Of a stretch of 64,000 bases of DNA, positions 61,963-64,000 are shown one piece after another. The notes under the pieces were generated by a model that saw only the letters and a list, made by a program, of their open reading frames with translations, was not told where the DNA came from and searched no databases. How positions within the stretch are numbered: position 1 is the first letter of the stretch; every line of letters begins with the position of its first letter. The stretch is from Paludisphaera mucosa (GTDB lineage: Bacteria; Planctomycetota; Planctomycetia; Isosphaerales; Isosphaeraceae), in contig NZ_JARRAG010000001.1 in assembly GCF_029589435.1 (NCBI RefSeq), positions 1-64,000 on the forward strand. Reading direction: 5' to 3'. A program made the position numbers and the translations under genes.

Positions 61963-64000
61963 GGCCGGCCCGCCTTCGTCCGCCCGGCCTTGGCCGGCCG
62001 GCCGCCCAGCGTCCTGTCGGCCGCCGCCGCGGGCCCGGCGTCGGCCTCGACCTTCTTGTCGGCGGCGCGGACCTGGCGGATGCGGCAGACGCTGCGGTAT
62101 TCGCAGTAGGTTTCGCAGCCGTCCTTCTGCGGCGCGACCTGGAAGGCCCCGCCCCGGAGGCGCTGGATCACGGCGAAGACGCGGGCGACCAGGGCCTCGC
62201 GGACCTCCTGCCACTGTTCGAAGACGATCGGCCGGTAGCCCTTGTCCTTCAGGCCCCAGTAGCCCACGTCGAGCAGGCCGGCCTGGCCGCTCTGGTACAG
62301 CAGCCGCTCGACGGCCATGGCGTAGAGCGGGAGCTGGAGCATGCGGCCCTCGGTCACGTCCTTCGCGCTCGGCGGGTAGCCGCTCTTGTAGTCGATGACG
62401 CGGAACCGCGAGCCGGTCGGCGTCTCCAGCAGGTCGATGCGGTCGATCCGGCCCTTGAGGCGGACGACCTCGGCGCCCAGCGACAGCTCGAACTCGGGGT
62501 GCTCGGTGCCGGCCTCGCCGAAGCCGAACTCGAACCATTTGGGCGCGGGGGCGGACGGCGCCTGGGTCTCGTACTCGGCGCGCTGGTGGGCGTACTGGGC
62601 GATGATCCGCTGGATCTGGCCGTGCTCGATCTCGCGGAGGCCCAAGTCCAGCTCGCTCAGCTCCTCGACCTCGCGGGCCAGCACCTTGTCGATCGCCGCG
62701 GTCAGCAGCCGGTCGTCGGGGGCCGCGCCCTCGGCCTCGGCCCGGCGCTTCTCGAACTCCTCCAGGATGTCGTGCAGGCGGCTGCCGCGCTCGGTGTAGT
62801 CCTCGTCCAGCTCGTCGCGCTCGACGATCGGCTCCAGGTGGAGGACGTGGCGGCTGAAGAACTGGAAGGGGCAGGTCAGGTACGTTTCGAGCTGGCTGGG
62901 GCTGAAGGTGTGGTCGACCGGGCCGAACTCGCGGGCCAGCCGCGCGCGGGCCTCGGGATCCTCGATGAGCCCCTCGAACGCGCCGAAGGGGGCGCCCTTG
63001 CGGCGACGTTCCAGGGCGACGAGCGCGGCCGCCGCCCCTTCGAGCGGGCCGCGGTGGGCCGGGTCGCGGGCCAGGTCGCGGAGCCGGGCCGTCCGGCCCT
63101 TCTCGCCGGCCAGGGCCGCAGCCAGCACCCGGGCGTCCGCCGGCGCGAGCGCCAGGTCCTCGCGGTCCAGCAGGGCGGGGTGGAACCGCCGGTGGGCCTG
63201 GTGGCACGCCGACTCGGCCGCGGTCGTGAGCGCGCCGAGCAGGTCGTCGAGGAACCCGGCGCGGAGCAGCGGCTGCCCCTTGGCGTCGGTCGTCGGGTAG
63301 AACAGGTGCGCCCCGCGCTCGGCCGAGCCCAGCACCCGGGCGAACCGCAGCGCCTCGGCCGAATACGCCTCGCGGGCGGCCTCGCCGGGCTCCTCGCCGG
63401 GCTTCAGCTCCAAAAACCGCTGGACGGCCGGCCGCCTCGGGAAGCTGCCCTCCACCAGCCCGACCAGCAGGACGTGCCCCGCGCGGCAGCCGTCGACCTC
63501 GTCGACCAGGGCCGTGCGGATCGAGCCGGCCGGGGGCGTAGGCTGCGGCGCGGCGATCTCGGAGGCGATGTCGGCCAGCTCGTCGACGAACTCCTCCCAC
63601 GAGACGGCGACCCGGCCGCGGCCCAGGCGTTCGAAGATCGCGGCGCGATCTTCCAGGGCGTCCCACAGTGCCTCCAGCGCGCGGCCGTCGCGGCGGCCGA
63701 GCCCCAGCGATTCGACGGCCCGGCGCAGCTCGGCGGCGTGTTCCGCCCACGGCCGGGGCCGGCTCAGCGGGTCGATCGCGCCGATCAGGTTCTCCAGGAT
63801 CGGGTGCGCCCGCGTCGCCTGCTCGATCTTGCGGCGGCGGCGGTCGCGCTCGGCCTTGTCGGGGGCGTCCTCGTTGCGGGCGATCGCTCGCGCGAGGGCC
63901 GCGAGGATCTGCCGCCGGCCCCGGAAGACGGACATCTCGCGGAGCGTCGACGCGGCCTCGGCGAGCGCCAGGCGGTCGACGTGCTCGCCCCAGGCGGGCC
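61959..64000 (-). CDS. addB: AddB-type nuclease subunit (5' end truncated by window)
   Basis: About 680 codons of the C-terminal part; the frame stays open to the right edge. The nuclease domain is intact: LKGRIDRIDLLETPTGSRF then RVIDYKSGYPPS and MLQLPLYAMAV (the GRIDRID...DYK...QxxxY core). Four cysteines fit an iron-sulfur cluster: TCPFQFFSRH at the start of the domain and GCETYCEYRSVCR near the C-terminus. Such Fe-S-stapled nuclease domains are characteristic of AddB. The N-terminal UvrD-like inactivated helicase is partly outside the window. addA follows by a 4-base overlap. Confidence 0.92.
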   Translation of the reverse strand, partial: PAWGEHVDRLALAEAASTLREMSVFRGRRQILAALARAIARNEDAPDKAERDRRRRKIEQATRAHPILENLIGAIDPLSRPRPWAEHAAELRRAVESLGLGRRDGRALEALWDALEDRAAIFERLGRGRVAVSWEEFVDELADIASEIAAPQPTPPAGSIRTALVDEVDGCRAGHVLLVGLVEGSFPRRPAVQRFLELKPGEEPGEAAREAYSAEALRFARVLGSAERGAHLFYPTTDAKGQPLLRAGFLDDLLGALTTAAESACHQAHRRFHPALLDREDLALAPADARVLAAALAGEKGRTARLRDLARDPAHRGPLEGAAAALVALERRRKGAPFGAFEGLIEDPEARARLAREFGPVDHTFSPSQLETYLTCPFQFFSRHVLHLEPIVERDELDEDYTERGSRLHDILEEFEKRRAEAEGAAPDDRLLTAAIDKVLAREVEELSELDLGLREIEHGQIQRIIAQYAHQRAEYETQAPSAPAPKWFEFGFGEAGTEHPEFELSLGAEVVRLKGRIDRIDLLETPTGSRFRVIDYKSGYPPSAKDVTEGRMLQLPLYAMAVERLLYQSGQAGLLDVGYWGLKDKGYRPIVFEQWQEVREALVARVFAVIQRLRGGAFQVAPQKDGCETYCEYRSVCRIRQVRAADKKVEADAGPAAAADRTLGGRPAKAGRTKAGRP

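Overview
Organism. The window is GC-rich (roughly 70 percent), densely coding DNA from a member of the Planctomycetota, most likely the Isosphaeraceae/Gemmatales side (Paludisphaera- or Singulisphaera-like). The evidence is the combination of a DUF1559 pseudopilin-like protein beside a tiny lipoprotein, a PEP-CTERM protein, a surface protein with the planctomycete N-terminal LEPR-XLL-type motif, a secreted sulfatase, ThuA, DUF1569 and DUF2203 proteins, two Ser/Thr kinases and HEAT-repeat proteins. It reads as ordinary chromosome: I see no phage, IS element, integron, CRISPR array, rRNA or convincing tRNA.

Layout. 1-6 kb: edge-truncated membrane protein, PEP-CTERM protein, DUF1569 protein overlapping a sulfatase, a GAF sensor kinase, and a thioredoxin-domain protein with CxxC. 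6-10 kb: a CusA/CzcA-type RND pump without its adaptor, behind a small secreted protein. 10-18 kb: housekeeping (ABC-F Uup, PolX, DUF2203, cmk-plsC, sugar isomerase-mnmM). 18-21 kb: DUF1559/lipoprotein pair and an HGSNAT-like membrane acyltransferase. 21.5-25.4 kb: flavin reductase, then a three-gene set (MenC/NSAR enolase, M20 peptidase, GNAT) that matches the N-succinyl route for irreversible D- to L-amino acid conversion. 25.4-29.6 kb: kinase-accA-membrane protein and an ExeA-like ATPase. 29.6-32.7 kb: gene-poor stretch with two copies, in opposite orientation, of an about 160-bp palindromic repeat, a tandem pair of paralogous small helical proteins, and a ThuA protein. 32.7-47.6 kb: a redox-dead paralogue of the thioredoxin-domain protein, a LEPR-XLL surface protein, then a likely minus-strand unit of MMPL exporter, a fused double amidohydrolase (D-aminoacylase plus YtcJ-like) and a HEAT protein, an M49-like metallopeptidase, a Tat-exported lactonase and a zinc-ribbon protein. 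47.6-58.5 kb: an Nramp-fold transporter without the canonical metal motif, a second kinase, a hydrolase, a large membrane protein, 3-methyladenine glycosylase, a response regulator, a TPR protein, a peptidase-MA protein and a GNAT. 58.5-64 kb: addB-addA recombination nuclease/helicase, addB running off the edge.

How genes work together. Clear translational couplings are DUF1569/sulfatase (TTGA), cmk/plsC (ATGA), the two small helical proteins (ATGA) and addB/addA (GTGA). D-amino-acid chemistry occurs twice: the NSAR-type cluster and, 13 kb away, the D-aminoacylase half of the fused amidohydrolase. DNA repair occurs three times (polX, mpg, addAB). The best candidates for something undescribed are the fused amidohydrolase, the tandem small-protein pair, the palindromic repeat family, the AddAB with a nuclease site in only one subunit, and the Nramp variant. 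All functional calls come from reading the sequence; no database search was run.
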